DNA of 64,000 nt from Pseudomonas wayambapalatensis (GTDB lineage Bacteria; Pseudomonadota; Gammaproteobacteria; Pseudomonadales; Pseudomonadaceae). Each line of letters opens with the position of its first letter. Position 1 is the first letter of the stretch. Shown one piece after another: positions 38,165 through 47,712 of the stretch. The stretch covers positions 615,001 through 679,000 of the forward strand of contig CP077096.1 in the NCBI GenBank assembly GCA_014268975.2. Direction: 5' to 3'. Under the pieces are notes generated by a model. That model ran no database searches. It had not been told where the DNA came from and saw only the letters and a program-made list of their open reading frames with translations. Both the position numbers and the translations under genes were made by a program.

Positions 38165-38542
38165 CTAGAGCATCAGCTTGACCACCGACTCGACCGGGTC
38201 GCGGGATTTGCCGGCCTTGTGCAGTTCGTCGAGGTACTCGGCCCACAGCTGCTCCTGGCGCAGGCACAGTTGCTCGAGGTATTCCCAGGTGAACAGACCG
38301 CTGTCGTGGCCGTCGTCGAAGGTCAGTTTCAAGGCATATTGGCCGGCAGGTTCCAGGCCGCTGAGGCCGACGTTGATCTTGCCGAATTGCAGGATGGGAT
38401 TGCCGTGGCCTTGGACCTCGGCGGAGGGGGAGTGCACGCGCAGGAACTCGGCGGGCAGGTGATAGACCTCGCCGGGGGCGTAGGTGAGTGTGAGGGTTTT
38501 CGAGGCTTTGTGCAGGTTGATGGCGGTGGGGAGGCGGGCCAT
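38165..38542 (-). CDS. DUF971 family protein
   Basis: 125-residue protein of the gamma-butyrobetaine hydroxylase N-terminal-like / DUF971 family (LTYAPGEVYHLPAEFLRVHSPSAEV, then LKLTFDDGHDSGLFTW). Such stand-alone domains are thought to act in iron-sulfur or metal-related functions, but the role here is unknown. The start at 38542 (MARLPTAIN) matches homologues; an ATG ten codons earlier is possible. In P. aeruginosa and P. putida it lies between hslVU and the pha operon, as here. Confidence 0.85.
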   Translation of the reverse strand: MARLPTAINLHKASKTLTLTYAPGEVYHLPAEFLRVHSPSAEVQGHGNPILQFGKINVGLSGLEPAGQYALKLTFDDGHDSGLFTWEYLEQLCLRQEQLWAEYLDELHKAGKSRDPVESVVKLML

Positions 38543-38606
38543 GGGGGAATCTCTCGGGAGCTGATGGAACAAGCTTCCAGCTTCTGGTGGAGGGATTCAA
38601 GGGCCC

Positions 38607-38688
38607 ATTCGCGGGCAAGCCCGCTCCCACAGGGGCACCCTATACCTTGGCATTGTGGTGACCCCTGGGGAGCGGGCTCGCCCGCGGT
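38607..38688. repeat. Paired REP units between hslU and the DUF971 gene
   Basis: ATTCGCGGGCAAGCCCGCTCC (from 38607) and the inverted GGGGAGCGGGCTCGCCCGCGG (ending about 38688) flank a ~30-bp centre. The pairing is imperfect. It lies just after the hslU stop. Confidence 0.7.
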
Positions 38689-38695
38689 GGTGGTA

Positions 38696-40039
38696 TTACA
38701 GGATGTAACGCGACAGGTCTTCGTTCTGCGCCAGCTCACCGAGGTGGCTGTTCACATAGGCGGCGTCGATGTTGATCGGCGTCTCGTCATGGGCGCTGGC
38801 CAGGTCGCCGGCACTGAACGATACCTCTTCGAGCAGGCGCTCGAGCAGGGTGTGCAGGCGGCGGGCACCGATGTTCTCGGTCTTCTCGTTGACCTGGAAG
38901 GCGATCTCGGCCAGGCGCTTGATGCCTTCGTCGGCGAAGGCGATGTTCAGGCCTTCGGTCTTGAGCAGCTCGCGGTACTGTTCGGTGAGCGAGGCGTGCG
39001 GCTCCTTGAGGATGCGCTCGAAGTCCTGCGGCGTCAGGGCCTTGAGCTCGACACGGATCGGCAGGCGGCCCTGCAGCTCTGGTACCAGGTCGCTCGGCTT
39101 GCTCAGGTGGAACGCACCGGAGGCGATGAACAGGATGTGGTCGGTCTTGACCATGCCCAGCTTGGTGTTGACCGTGCAGCCTTCGATCAGCGGCAACAGG
39201 TCGCGTTGTACGCCTTCGCGGGACACATCGGCGCCGCCGACGTTGCCGCGCTTGGCCACCTTGTCGATCTCGTCGATGAACACGATGCCATGCTGCTCGA
39301 CGGCCTCCAGGGCCTTGGCCTTGAGCTCTTCCTCGTTGACCAGGCGGCTTGCCTCCTCGTCACGGACCATCTTCAGCGCTTCCTTGACCTTCAGCTTGCG
39401 CGCCTTGCGCTTACCCTTGCCCATGTTGGCGAACAGGCTCTGCAGCTGGTTGGTCATCTCTTCCATGCCGGGCGGCGCGGCGATTTCGACGCCCACCGCA
39501 TCGGCGACTTCGATCTCGATTTCCTTGTCGTCCAGCTGGCCTTCACGCAGGCGCTTGCGGAACAGCTGGCGGGTGTTGGAGTCGCTGCTGGACTGCTGGG
39601 CTTCCTCGTTGAAGCTGCTGACCCGCGCCTGCGGCAGCAGGGCATCGAGGATGCGGTCTTCGGCGGCGTCTTCGGCGCGGTGGCGCACACGGACGATTTC
39701 CTGCTCGCGCAGCATCTTCAGCGCAGCATCGGCCAGGTCGCGGATGATCGACTCGACATCACGGCCAACGTAGCCGACTTCGGTGAACTTGGTCGCTTCG
39801 ACCTTGATGAACGGTGCATTGGCGAGCTTGGCCAGGCGCCGGGCGATTTCGGTCTTGCCGACGCCGGTAGGGCCGATCATCAGGATGTTCTTGGGGGTGA
39901 CTTCGGCACGCAGCTCGGCAGGTAGCTGCGTGCGCCGCCAGCGGTTGCGCAGGGCGATGGCGACGGCACGCTTGGCGTCGTCCTGGCCGATGATGTGGCG
40001 GTTGAGTTCGTGGACGATCTCGCGGGGGGTCATGGACAT
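38696..40039 (-). CDS. hslU: ATP-dependent protease ATPase subunit HslU
   Basis: AAA+ unfoldase of the HslVU (ClpYQ) protease. The 447-residue protein has Walker A (GPTGVGKTE), the I-domain insert (about 110-240), Walker B ([11 protein letters not shown]) and the Clp sensor-2 region ([15 protein letters not shown]). It ends with the SRYIL tail that inserts into HslV. An ATG two codons later (40033) is an alternative start. It follows hslV by 76 bp containing a terminator-like hairpin. Confidence 0.97.
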   Translation of the reverse strand: MSMTPREIVHELNRHIIGQDDAKRAVAIALRNRWRRTQLPAELRAEVTPKNILMIGPTGVGKTEIARRLAKLANAPFIKVEATKFTEVGYVGRDVESIIRDLADAALKMLREQEIVRVRHRAEDAAEDRILDALLPQARVSSFNEEAQQSSSDSNTRQLFRKRLREGQLDDKEIEIEVADAVGVEIAAPPGMEEMTNQLQSLFANMGKGKRKARKLKVKEALKMVRDEEASRLVNEEELKAKALEAVEQHGIVFIDEIDKVAKRGNVGGADVSREGVQRDLLPLIEGCTVNTKLGMVKTDHILFIASGAFHLSKPSDLVPELQGRLPIRVELKALTPQDFERILKEPHASLTEQYRELLKTEGLNIAFADEGIKRLAEIAFQVNEKTENIGARRLHTLLERLLEEVSFSAGDLASAHDETPINIDAAYVNSHLGELAQNEDLSRYIL

Positions 40040-40077
40040 GGTGAATTGGGTCCTTGGGCGTAGTGAGTCAGCGTGGG

Positions 40078-40101
40078 AAAAAGTCCCGCCGTGAGCGGGA
40101 C
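40078..40101 (-). terminator. Terminator-like hairpin between hslV and hslU
   Basis: On the minus strand GTCCCGC-TCACG-GCGGGAC is followed at once by TTTTT, 14 bp after the hslV stop and 38 bp before the hslU start. It fits an intrinsic terminator or attenuator that would make hslV mRNA more abundant than hslU, or force part of hslU expression from read-through. Confidence 0.65.
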
Positions 40102-40115
40102 ACCAGATCAGCTGA

Positions 40116-40646
40116 TCACTCGGCCAGGTCCTGCTCCTCGATGGTCAGGTTGTGGTTGGTGAACACACAGATGTCACCGGCGATATTCAGTGCGGTCTCG
40201 GCGATTTCGCGGGCCGAGAGATCGGTCTTGTTCAGCAGGGCACGGGCTGCGGCCTGGGCGTAGGCGCCACCGGAACCCATGGCGATCAGGCCGTCCTCGG
40301 GTTCGACCACGTCACCGTTGCCGGTGATGATCAGCGAGGCGTCCTTGTTGGCCACGGCGAGCATGGCTTCCAGACGGCTCAACGAGCGATCGGTGCGCCA
40401 CTCCTTGGCCAGTTCGACAGCGGCACGCACCAGGTGCCCGGAGTGCTTCTGCAGTTGTGCTTCGAAGCGCTCGAACAGGGTGAAGGCGTCGGCGGTGGCG
40501 CCGGCGAAGCCTGCGATGACCTCGCCGTTGTACAGGCGACGGACCTTTTTGGCGTTGCCTTTCATCACGGTGTTGCCGAGGGATACCTGGCCGTCGCCGC
40601 CCATGACGACTTTGCCGTTACGGCGGACAGAAACGATGGTGGTCAA
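40116..40646 (-). CDS. hslV: ATP-dependent protease subunit HslV
   Basis: Threonine protease that forms the double-hexamer core of HslVU. The 176-residue protein starts [19 protein letters not shown] after the initiator Met, which is removed to expose the catalytic Thr; it has the proteasome-beta pattern [17 protein letters not shown]. Translation starts at TTG (40644-40646) with GGAGA about 8 nt upstream; no in-frame ATG upstream would fit. A sigma-32 type promoter lies 46-74 bp upstream. Confidence 0.97.
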   Translation of the reverse strand: MTTIVSVRRNGKVVMGGDGQVSLGNTVMKGNAKKVRRLYNGEVIAGFAGATADAFTLFERFEAQLQKHSGHLVRAAVELAKEWRTDRSLSRLEAMLAVANKDASLIITGNGDVVEPEDGLIAMGSGGAYAQAAARALLNKTDLSAREIAETALNIAGDICVFTNHNLTIEEQDLAE

Positions 40647-40691
40647 GAGAGAGTCTCCACGCAGCGGGGCGAAAATGCCTGTTGCAGACTC

Positions 40692-40720
40692 ATATGGGGG
40701 GAGGGGGGAAGGATTTCAAC
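40692..40720 (-). promoter_or_regulatory. Sigma-32 heat-shock promoter of hslVU
   Basis: On the minus strand GTTGAAA (40714-40720), a 14-bp spacer and CCCCATAT (40692-40699) match the heat-shock sigma factor consensus (CTTGAAA, 13-15 bp, CCCCATnT) at nearly every position. The position is right for hslV, a classical heat-shock gene. Confidence 0.78.
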
Positions 40721-40752
40721 CTGAGGGGATGAGTGGTGGTTGTGCCGGCCCT

Positions 40753-40818
40753 ATCGCGGGGCAAGCCCGCTCCCACAAGGAAGGTGTGATCCCTGTGGGA
40801 GCGGGCTTGCCCCGCGAT
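40753..40818. repeat. REP hairpin between hslV and pyrC'
   Basis: Perfect 25-bp arms, ATCGCGGGGCAAGCCCGCTC... (40753-40777) and the complement (40794-40818), with a 16-nt loop. It lies 9 bp downstream of the pyrC' stop and probably ends that transcript. Confidence 0.85.
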
Positions 40819-40827
40819 GGGGGTTAC

Positions 40828-42099
40828 TCAGGCTTCGTGGCAGACATGCCCATCGACCAGGGTGTAGCGCACCGCACCCGGCAGGCAATGCCCGATGAAC
40901 GGGCAGTTTTCACCACGGGAGAACCACTGCTCGCCGGCCACGGTGGAGGCGCTCGGGTCGAACAGCACCAGGTCTGCCGCACCACCGACCTTCAGCTCGC
41001 CCGCCGGCAGGCGCAGCGCCTGGGCCGGGCCACTGGACAGCCGCGCCAGCAGGGTCGGCAGGTCGAGCAGGCCGTCCTCGACCAGGGTCATGGCCAGCGG
41101 CAGCAGCAGTTCGACACTGCTAATCCCGGCTTCGGTGGCGCCGAACGGTGCCAGCTTGGCGTCGCGCTCGTGGGGCTGGTGGTGGCTGGAGATCGCCTGG
41201 ATGACCCCCGACTTCACCGCCTCGCGCAGGCCGTCGCGGTCGGCTGGCGTGCGCAGCGGCGGCTGTACGTGGTACAGGCTGGAGAAGTCGCGCAGCGCCT
41301 CGTCGGTGAGGATCAGCTGGTACAGCGCCACATCGGCGGTGACCGGCAGCCCCAGTTGCTGGGCCTGGGCGATCAGCCGTGCACCGCGGGCGCTGGTGAT
41401 CTGGGTGAAGTGCGCTCGCACGCCGGTCTGCTCGACCAGCAGCAGGTTGCGCGCCAGGGCCACGGTTTCGGCGGTTTCCGGAATGCCCGGCAAGCCGAGG
41501 AAGCTGGCCATGGCACCTTCGTGGGCCAGGCCTCCGGCTGACAGGTCGCGGTCCTGGGAGTGGAATACCACGGTCAGGTCGAAGGTGGCGGCATATTCCA
41601 GGGCGCGGGCCAGGGTCCGGTTGTTGGGGATCTCCTTGAGGCCGTTGCCGAAGGCCACGCAGCCGGTGTCGCGCAGGGCCACCAGCTCGGCCAGTTGCTC
41701 GCCTTCAAGGCCCTTGGTCAGGGCGCCGATCGGGTAGACCTTGCTGTTGGCTGCTTCGCGGGCGCGGTCGAGAATCAGTTCCGCGACGGCCGAGGTGTCG
41801 AGCACAGGTTTTGTCTGCGGCGGGCAGCACAGGCTGGTGACGCCGCCGGCCACGGCTGCGCGGGTCTCGCTGGCAATGTTGCCCTTGCGGCTGTAGCCCG
41901 GCTCGCGCAGGGCGACGTCCAGGTCGACCAGGCCGGGGGCGGCGACCAGGCCGTCGGCCTGAATCGTGCGGCTGGCGCTGAAGCCTGCTGGTGCGGCGCC
42001 GATGGCAAGGATGCGACCGTTTTCCAGGTGCAGGTCGGTGATCTGGTCCAGGCCGCTGCTGGGATCGATGACCCGTGCGCCGATGATGCTGATGGTCAC
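40828..42099 (-). CDS. pyrC': Inactive dihydroorotase-like subunit of aspartate carbamoyltransferase
   Basis: 423-residue amidohydrolase-fold protein. It lacks the first metal-binding HxH: the family's DxHVHLREPG is here [13 protein letters not shown]. In P. putida this catalytically silent PyrC' is known to assemble with PyrB into a dodecameric aspartate carbamoyltransferase and to be needed for its activity. A true dihydroorotase must be encoded elsewhere. Translation starts at GTG (42097-42099), which overlaps the pyrB stop by 4 nt. Confidence 0.94.
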   Translation of the reverse strand: MTISIIGARVIDPSSGLDQITDLHLENGRILAIGAAPAGFSASRTIQADGLVAAPGLVDLDVALREPGYSRKGNIASETRAAVAGGVTSLCCPPQTKPVLDTSAVAELILDRAREAANSKVYPIGALTKGLEGEQLAELVALRDTGCVAFGNGLKEIPNNRTLARALEYAATFDLTVVFHSQDRDLSAGGLAHEGAMASFLGLPGIPETAETVALARNLLLVEQTGVRAHFTQITSARGARLIAQAQQLGLPVTADVALYQLILTDEALRDFSSLYHVQPPLRTPADRDGLREAVKSGVIQAISSHHQPHERDAKLAPFGATEAGISSVELLLPLAMTLVEDGLLDLPTLLARLSSGPAQALRLPAGELKVGGAADLVLFDPSASTVAGEQWFSRGENCPFIGHCLPGAVRYTLVDGHVCHEA

Positions 42100-43100
42100 A
42101 GGGCGTTCTCCTGGTCGAGTTGACGTTGCGCGTTCTGGCCGCTCATGGCCATCGACAGCACGGCCATGCGCACGGCGATGCCGTAGGTCACCTGGTTGAG
42201 GATCACCGAGTGCTTGCCGTCGGCCACCGCCGATTCGATTTCCACGCCCCGATTGATCGGGCCCGGGTGCATGACGATGGCGTCCGGCTTGGCGCCGGCC
42301 AGGCGTGCGGTGGTCAGCCCGAACAGGCGGTAGAACTCGCCCTCGCTGGGCAGCAGGCCACCGGCCATGCGTTCACGCTGCAGGCGCAGCATGATCACCA
42401 CGTCGACGTCTTTCAGACCCTCGGCCAGGTCGGTGTAGACCTTGACGCCGTACTGCTCGATACCGATCGGGATCAGCGTCTTCGGGCCGATCACACGGAT
42501 GTCCGGGCAACCCAGGGCCTTGAGCGCGAGCATGTCGGAGCGGGCCACGCGCGAATGCAGGATATCGCCGACGATCGCCACCGAAAGGTTTTCGAAGCTG
42601 CCTTTGTGCCGACGGATGGTCAGCATGTCGAGCATGCCCTGGGTCGGGTGGGCGTGTCGGCCATCGCCGCCGTTGATCACCGCGACTTCCGGGCACACGT
42701 GCTCGGCAATGAAGTGCGCGGCGCCGGAGTCGGAGTGGCGTACGACGAACATGTCGGCCGCCATGGCTTCCAGGTTGCGCAGGGTATCGAACAGGGTCTC
42801 GCCCTTGCTGGTCGAGGAGGTCGACACGTTCAGGCTGATCACGTCGGCCGAGAGGCGCTGGGCGGCCAGTTCGAAGGTGGTGCGGGTACGGGTGGAGTTC
42901 TCGAAGAACACGTTGCACACGGTCTTGCCGCGCAGCAACGGGACCTTCTTGACGGCCCGGGCGCCGACTTCGAGGAAGGAGTCGGCGGTGTCGAGGATCT
43001 CGGTGAGCAGTTCGCGGGGCAAACCGTCGAGCGAGAGGAAATGGCGTAGCTGGCCCTGATCGTTGAGCTGCAGCGGGCGCTTGGCGTCGAATGGCGTCAT
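42096..43100 (-). CDS. pyrB: Aspartate carbamoyltransferase catalytic subunit
   Basis: Condenses carbamoyl phosphate and aspartate, the first committed step of pyrimidine synthesis. The 334-residue protein carries the carbamoyl-phosphate motif [14 protein letters not shown] near 66-79, the HPTQGMLD motif and the aspartate-domain MHPGPINRG. It has the N-terminal extension typical of Pseudomonas class A ATCase. pyrR ends 12 bp before it and pyrC' overlaps its stop. Confidence 0.97.
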   Translation of the reverse strand: MTPFDAKRPLQLNDQGQLRHFLSLDGLPRELLTEILDTADSFLEVGARAVKKVPLLRGKTVCNVFFENSTRTRTTFELAAQRLSADVISLNVSTSSTSKGETLFDTLRNLEAMAADMFVVRHSDSGAAHFIAEHVCPEVAVINGGDGRHAHPTQGMLDMLTIRRHKGSFENLSVAIVGDILHSRVARSDMLALKALGCPDIRVIGPKTLIPIGIEQYGVKVYTDLAEGLKDVDVVIMLRLQRERMAGGLLPSEGEFYRLFGLTTARLAGAKPDAIVMHPGPINRGVEIESAVADGKHSVILNQVTYGIAVRMAVLSMAMSGQNAQRQLDQENAL

Positions 43101-43112
43101 CGCGGGGGACTC

Positions 43113-43631
43113 TTAAAGGGCGGATGCGGGGGCGAGGTCCTGGCGCTCGAGGGCGAGCGGGGCGGGTCCGGTCAATTTTACCCGTTCATGGGCCGCCAGG
43201 GACAGCGTTGCGCCGAGCACATTCGGGCGGATCGGCAATTCGCCTGCATCCAGGTCGAGCAGGCAGACCAGGGTCACGCTGGCCGGGCGCCCATAGTCGA
43301 ACAGCTCGTTGAGCGCTGCGCGGATGGTGCGACCGCTCATCAGCACGTCATCCACCAGCACCAGGTGCTGGCCTTCGATCTCGAGCGGCAGCTCGGATGG
43401 ACGCACCTGCGGGTGCAGGCCGTTCTGGCTGAAGTCATCGCGGTAGAACGACACATCGAGGGTGCCCAGCGGGCTTTGGTCGCCAAGCTCCTGCTGCAGC
43501 GCCTGGGCGACCCACACGCCACCGGTACGGATGCCGATGAAACGTGGCTCGGTGATGGCGCGGCGCGCCAGGTGGGCGCGAAGGTCGACGGCCATCTGCC
43601 GGATCAGGTCGGCGGGATTGGGTAGGCTCAT
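43113..43631 (-). CDS. pyrR: PyrR bifunctional regulator / uracil phosphoribosyltransferase
   Basis: Phosphoribosyltransferase-fold protein of 172 residues with the PRPP-binding loop [17 protein letters not shown]. In Bacillus PyrR is an RNA-binding attenuator; in pseudomonads it regulates the pyr operon by a different, less clear route. The first gene of pyrR-pyrB-pyrC'. No obvious attenuator hairpin is seen in the 12 bp before pyrB. Confidence 0.93.
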   Translation of the reverse strand: MSLPNPADLIRQMAVDLRAHLARRAITEPRFIGIRTGGVWVAQALQQELGDQSPLGTLDVSFYRDDFSQNGLHPQVRPSELPLEIEGQHLVLVDDVLMSGRTIRAALNELFDYGRPASVTLVCLLDLDAGELPIRPNVLGATLSLAAHERVKLTGPAPLALERQDLAPASAL

Positions 43632-43677
43632 TGCGTGCTCCTTGGGGCGCCGGTATCACCGGCGGCAAAGCGGATGG

Positions 43678-44103
43678 TCAGGTATTGGCCTCCAGCCAGC
43701 CCTGCAGCAGCAGTGCCGCGGCGATGGCGTCGACCGGGTTGTCGCGGTAGCTGCCACGCTGGCCGCCACGGGCCATCTGTTCGCCCTTGGCCTCGAAGGT
43801 GGTCAGGCGTTCATCGTGGGTGTGCACCGGCAGGTTGTAGCGTCCGTGCAGGCGGCGGGCGAACTTCTCCGCGCGTTCGCTCATCTCGCTGGGCGTGCCG
43901 TCCATGTTCAGCGGCAGGCCGACGACGATGGCGTCGGGTTTCCATTCCTTGATCAGTTTCTCGACCTGGTTCCAGTCCGGCACACCGTTCTGTGCCTTGA
44001 GCGTACACAGTTCGCGGGCCTGGCCAGTGATGACCTGGCCGACGGCGACGCCGATCTGGCGGGTGCCGTAGTCGAAGCCCAGCAGCAGGCGCAGCTCGGC
44101 CAT
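43678..44103 (-). CDS. ruvX: Holliday-junction resolvase-like / pre-16S rRNA nuclease
   Basis: YqgF-family RNase H-fold protein of 141 residues (YqgF/RuvX) implicated in 16S rRNA 5' maturation. It has the N-terminal LLLGFDYGTRQIGVAVG with the catalytic Asp, VVGLPLNMDGT, and LTTFEA with DNPVDAIAAALLLQ near the end carrying further acidic residues. The start overlaps the algH stop by 1 nt. pyrR follows 46 bp downstream. Confidence 0.94.
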   Translation of the reverse strand: MAELRLLLGFDYGTRQIGVAVGQVITGQARELCTLKAQNGVPDWNQVEKLIKEWKPDAIVVGLPLNMDGTPSEMSERAEKFARRLHGRYNLPVHTHDERLTTFEAKGEQMARGGQRGSYRDNPVDAIAAALLLQGWLEANT

Positions 44104-44672
44104 CAGGCGTGCCCTGCCTGGCTGGTCAGCAGGCTGAGGTTGATCCCCAGGCTTTGCGCGGCGGCCTGCAGGCGCTGCTCGCAGGCCATGCCGAAGAGGA
44201 TCTCGGGGTCGAACGGGCAGTTGAGCCAGGCGTTATCGGCCAGTTCCGCCTCGAGCTGCCCGGCTTCCCAGCCGGCGTAGCCCAGGGTGATCAGGCTCTG
44301 CTTCGGGCCGACGCCGTCGGCGATGGCGAACAGCACATCCTGAGATGTCGACAGCGACAGGCCTTGCAGCTCGATGGTGGCCTGGTAGCTGCATTCGGCG
44401 CTGTGCAGGACGAAGCCGCGGTCGGTCTGCACCGGGCCGCCCTGGTAGATCGGGATCTGCAGGGTGCTGGCAGGCGGCTCCTCATCCGGGCGCAACTGCT
44501 CGAGGATATCGGCCAGGTTCAGCTCCTGCGGGCGATTGACCACCAGGCCCATGGCGCCGTTGGCGTTGTGCTCGACGATGTAGGTGAGGGTCTGGGCAAA
44601 GTTCGGATCGGCCATGTGCGGCATGGCAATCAGGAACTGGTGCTTGAGGTAGCTCGGCGTGAGGGTTTTCAT
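44103..44672 (-). CDS. algH: YqgE/AlgH family protein
   Basis: 189-residue protein of the YqgE/AlgH family. It starts MKTLTPSYLKHQFLIAMPHMADPNF and has IVEHNANGAMGLVVNRP and YQGGPVQTDRGFVLH. In P. aeruginosa algH was linked to alginate and virulence gene control, but its molecular function is unclear. The start at 44672 is set by homologues; the Shine-Dalgarno is weak. It is coupled to ruvX. Confidence 0.92.
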   Translation of the reverse strand: MKTLTPSYLKHQFLIAMPHMADPNFAQTLTYIVEHNANGAMGLVVNRPQELNLADILEQLRPDEEPPASTLQIPIYQGGPVQTDRGFVLHSAECSYQATIELQGLSLSTSQDVLFAIADGVGPKQSLITLGYAGWEAGQLEAELADNAWLNCPFDPEILFGMACEQRLQAAAQSLGINLSLLTSQAGHA

Positions 44673-44759
44673 GAGGGGTAGTGTGGCGTCAGGTGGCGAG
44701 GCTGACAAGCTGGCTGTGCGGTGTCGGTATCGGCCCTGTCGCGGCACAGCCCGTACCGG

Positions 44760-45659
44760 TCAATTGCTCGACAACCGGTCCCCACGCGCGAAGCGCCAGG
44801 TGCGGATGATCTCCAGCCGGTCGAACTCCGCCAGATCGCCGGTGAACGGCGCAAACGGGGCCGCCAGGCGCACGATGCGCTGGGCGGCCTGGTCCAGCAC
44901 CGGTTGCCCGGAGGATTCGAGCACCAGCACTTCATACAGCGAACCGTCGCGGTTGATCGACACCATCATCCGCAGGCTGCCGTACATCTGCTGGCGCCGG
45001 GCTTCTTCCGGGTAGTTGAGGTTGCCGATGCGCTCGACTTTCTTGCGCCACTCCTCTTTGTACCAGGCGCCTTTGTCGCGCATGGTCGAGGCGGCGTTGA
45101 GGCGATGGATGCGTGGACGCTTGGCATACAGCTGCTGTTCGTTGGACAGCTCGGCTTCGAGGCTGGCGATCTGGCTCGACAGTTGCGAGCTGTCGAAGTC
45201 CGGCACAGGCGCGGGAGGCTTGGGTTGAGGCTTGCTTTCCTTTGGCGCGGTCTCGGCTTTCTGCGGTTTCGGCGCCTTGGTGGTCACCACTGACTTTTCC
45301 GGCGCCGCAGGCGTTTCCGGCCGGGCCGCAGGGGGCGGGGTGATCTTGTTGACCTTGCTGTCCTGGAACGGCGCCACCTCGGTGGTGGTGGGCACGGCTT
45401 TCTTGTCCAGGGTGCCACTGCCCTGCTGGTTGTCCTGGGCCTGGTAGTCGGCTTTTTCGGGCGGCTTTTCGCGCTTGAAGGTGGCCAGGGTGATGTCCAT
45501 GGTCTGGCGGATTTCGGCGGGCTTGACCACGCTGAAGCCCACCCCGAGGATCAGCGCCAGGTGCACCAGCGCGGCCAGGAAAAGCGTGAAGCCGAGCCGG
45601 TCCACCGGGCGAATGCGCGGTGGCAGCAGGTCGGAGGGGATGTCGGCAGGCAGCGTCAT
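44760..45659 (-). CDS. tonB: TonB-family energy transducer (TonB3-like)
   Basis: 299-residue inner-membrane-anchored protein with one N-terminal helix (FTLFLAALVHLALILGVGF), a long Pro/Lys-rich periplasmic linker, a coiled-coil segment and a C-terminal TonB domain (LNYPEEARRQQMYGSLRMMVSINRDG). In P. aeruginosa the TonB at this position (TonB3) affects twitching motility and pilus assembly; the neighbouring pil-chp cluster fits this. The start at 45659 (MTLPADIPSD) is preferred over an upstream ATG at 45722. Confidence 0.92.
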   Translation of the reverse strand: MTLPADIPSDLLPPRIRPVDRLGFTLFLAALVHLALILGVGFSVVKPAEIRQTMDITLATFKREKPPEKADYQAQDNQQGSGTLDKKAVPTTTEVAPFQDSKVNKITPPPAARPETPAAPEKSVVTTKAPKPQKAETAPKESKPQPKPPAPVPDFDSSQLSSQIASLEAELSNEQQLYAKRPRIHRLNAASTMRDKGAWYKEEWRKKVERIGNLNYPEEARRQQMYGSLRMMVSINRDGSLYEVLVLESSGQPVLDQAAQRIVRLAAPFAPFTGDLAEFDRLEIIRTWRFARGDRLSSN

Positions 45660-45748
45660 CGGGTATCCAGCAACCGCAGTGGGGCAGCAGGTCGAGTGAA
45701 ATGGACCGGCATCATACCCCACTCCAGGGTTTTGCTCCGCGTCGGCGG

Positions 45749-46702
45749 TCAGCGCGCCTTGAGCTTGCGATCAATGGCGTCCATCAGTTGGCCGCCGATA
45801 TTGGTGTTGTAGGCCGCATCGATCTCGCGGATGCAGGTCGGGCTGGTGACGTTGATCTCGGTCAGCGAGTCGCCAATCACGTCCAGGCCGACGAACAGCA
45901 GGCCCTTTTCGCGCAGGGTCGGGCCGACCTGGGCGGCGATCCAGCGGTCGCGCTCGGTCAGCGGACGGGCTTCGCCACGGCCGCCGGCGGCCAGGTTGCC
46001 TCGGGTCTCGCCGCTGGCCGGGATGCGTGCCAGGCAGTAGGGCACCGGCTCGCCGTCGATCATCAGGATGCGCTTGTCGCCATCGACGATCTGCGGCAGG
46101 TAGGCCTGCGCCATGATCTGCTGGTGGCCATGCTGGGTCAGGGTTTCGAGGATCACCGAGAGGTTCGGGTCGCCCTGGCGGTGGCGGAACACCGACGCGC
46201 CGCCCATGCCGTCGAGCGGCTTGAGGATCACATCGCCATGGGTGGTGGCGAAGGCGCGCAGGATGTCGGCGCGGCGGCTGACCAGGGTCGGCGCCATGCA
46301 CTGCGGGAACTGGGTGGCGAACAGCTTCTCGTTGCAGTCGCGCAGGCTCTGCGGCTTGTTGACGATCAGCACGCCTTCGCGCTCGGCCTGCTCCAGCAGG
46401 TAGGTGCTGTAGACGAACTCCATGTCGAAGGGTGGATCCTTGCGCATCAGGATCACATCCAGCTCGCTCAACGCGCTGTCCTGCTCATCGCCCAGTTCGA
46501 ACCAGCGCGCCGGATCGGCGAACACCTTCAGCGGGCGCATCTGCGCGCGGGCCTGGCCGGCACCCAGGTAGAGGTCGCGCTGTTCCATGTAGAACAGGCT
46601 CCAGCCGCGCTCCTGCGCCGCCAGCAGCATGGCCAGCGAGCTGTCCTTCTTGTAGGAAATGGACGCGATGGGGTCCATGACAATCCCGAGGCGAACGCTC
46701 AT
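45749..46702 (-). CDS. gshB: Glutathione synthetase
   Basis: ATP-grasp ligase joining gamma-glutamylcysteine and glycine, the second step of glutathione synthesis. The 317-residue protein starts MSVRLGIVMDPIASISYKKD and has VILKPLDGMGGASVFR, the ATP-binding loop, and INVTSPTCIREID near the end. AGAGGAA lies 8 nt before the ATG at 46702. It is divergent from pilG across 195 bp. Confidence 0.97.
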   Translation of the reverse strand: MSVRLGIVMDPIASISYKKDSSLAMLLAAQERGWSLFYMEQRDLYLGAGQARAQMRPLKVFADPARWFELGDEQDSALSELDVILMRKDPPFDMEFVYSTYLLEQAEREGVLIVNKPQSLRDCNEKLFATQFPQCMAPTLVSRRADILRAFATTHGDVILKPLDGMGGASVFRHRQGDPNLSVILETLTQHGHQQIMAQAYLPQIVDGDKRILMIDGEPVPYCLARIPASGETRGNLAAGGRGEARPLTERDRWIAAQVGPTLREKGLLFVGLDVIGDSLTEINVTSPTCIREIDAAYNTNIGGQLMDAIDRKLKAR

Positions 46703-46897
46703 GGGGTAATTCCTCTTGGCGGCAGGTGGCCGCGATGGCACGAAAGAAAAGTGGCTCAGGGTGGCGCCGGGAACGCGGCCGGTCAAGGGGGGAGGCAGAT
46801 GGAATGCCTACCCGGACTGTGTTAAAAATGCCAGTCAGAGCGCTGCATCGCAGCCCTCGAGGTTTCATTCCTGGCTTGGCGATGGGTGACGCATTTC

Positions 46898-47299
46898 ATG
46901 GAACAGCCCCTGAAGGTGATGGTGATCGACGATTCCCGCACCATCCGCCGCACCGCCCAGATGCTGCTGGGCGAGGTGGGTTGCGAGGTGATCACCGCCA
47001 GCGACGGTTTCGATGCCCTGGCCAAGATCGTCGATCACAAGCCGCGGATCATCTTCGTCGATGTACTGATGCCGCGCCTGGACGGTTACCAGACCTGCGC
47101 GGTGATCAAGCACAACAGTGCGTTCAAGGATATCCCGGTGATCCTGCTGTCCTCGCGTGATGGCCTGTTCGACAAGGCCCGCGGCCGGGTGGTCGGCTCC
47201 GATCAGTTCCTCACCAAACCGTTCAGCAAGGAAGAACTGCTCGACGCGATCCGTGCCCACGTGCCCGGATTCGCCGTGCAGGCACAACACGCACCCTGA
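46898..47299 (+). CDS. pilG: Response regulator PilG
   Basis: Single-domain CheY-like regulator of 133 residues of the Pil-Chp system, which in P. aeruginosa promotes type IV pilus extension. The acidic pocket is Asp11-Asp12, the phosphoacceptor is Asp55 (FVDVLMPRLDGY), and the conserved Lys is in FLTKPF. The start MEQPLKVMVIDDS follows the P. aeruginosa protein. First gene of the cluster, divergent from gshB. Confidence 0.95.
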   Translation: MEQPLKVMVIDDSRTIRRTAQMLLGEVGCEVITASDGFDALAKIVDHKPRIIFVDVLMPRLDGYQTCAVIKHNSAFKDIPVILLSSRDGLFDKARGRVVGSDQFLTKPFSKEELLDAIRAHVPGFAVQAQHAP

Positions 47300-47346
47300 C
47301 CGCGCCCGCCCTGGCGCGGTCTTCATTTTCCTGATGGGGAAACCGT

Positions 47347-47712
47347 ATGGCCCGAGTGCTGATTGTCGACGACTCGCCGACAGAGATGTACAGATTGACC
47401 GAATGGCTCGAAAAGCATGGCTACCAGGTGCTCAAGGCCAGCAACGGTGCCGATGGCGTGGCCCTGGCCCGCCAGGACAAGCCGGATGCGGTGCTGATGG
47501 ACATCGTCATGCCCGGCATGAACGGCTTCCAGGCCACCCGTCAGCTCAGCAAGGACCCGGAAACCAGCGCCATCCCGGTGATCGTGGTCACCACCAAGGA
47601 CCAGGAAACCGACCGCATCTGGGCCACGCGCCAGGGTGCCCGCGATTTCCTGACCAAGCCGGTGGAAGAAGACGCGCTGATCGCCAAGCTCAAAGAGGTG
47701 CTGGGCGCTTGA
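47347..47712 (+). CDS. pilH: Response regulator PilH
   Basis: CheY-like protein of 121 residues that opposes PilG or acts as a phosphate sink for pilus retraction. The phosphoacceptor is Asp52 (MDIVMPGMNGF), the acidic pair Asp8-Asp9, and the Lys is in FLTKPVEE. It is 47 bp after pilG; its last codons contain the likely ribosome-binding site of pilI. Confidence 0.95.
   Translation: MARVLIVDDSPTEMYRLTEWLEKHGYQVLKASNGADGVALARQDKPDAVLMDIVMPGMNGFQATRQLSKDPETSAIPVIVVTTKDQETDRIWATRQGARDFLTKPVEEDALIAKLKEVLGA

Noticed and set aside
46703..46897. Search for a regulatory motif in the 195-bp gshB-pilG divergent region.
   Set aside because: No convincing promoter or operator pattern was found by eye.
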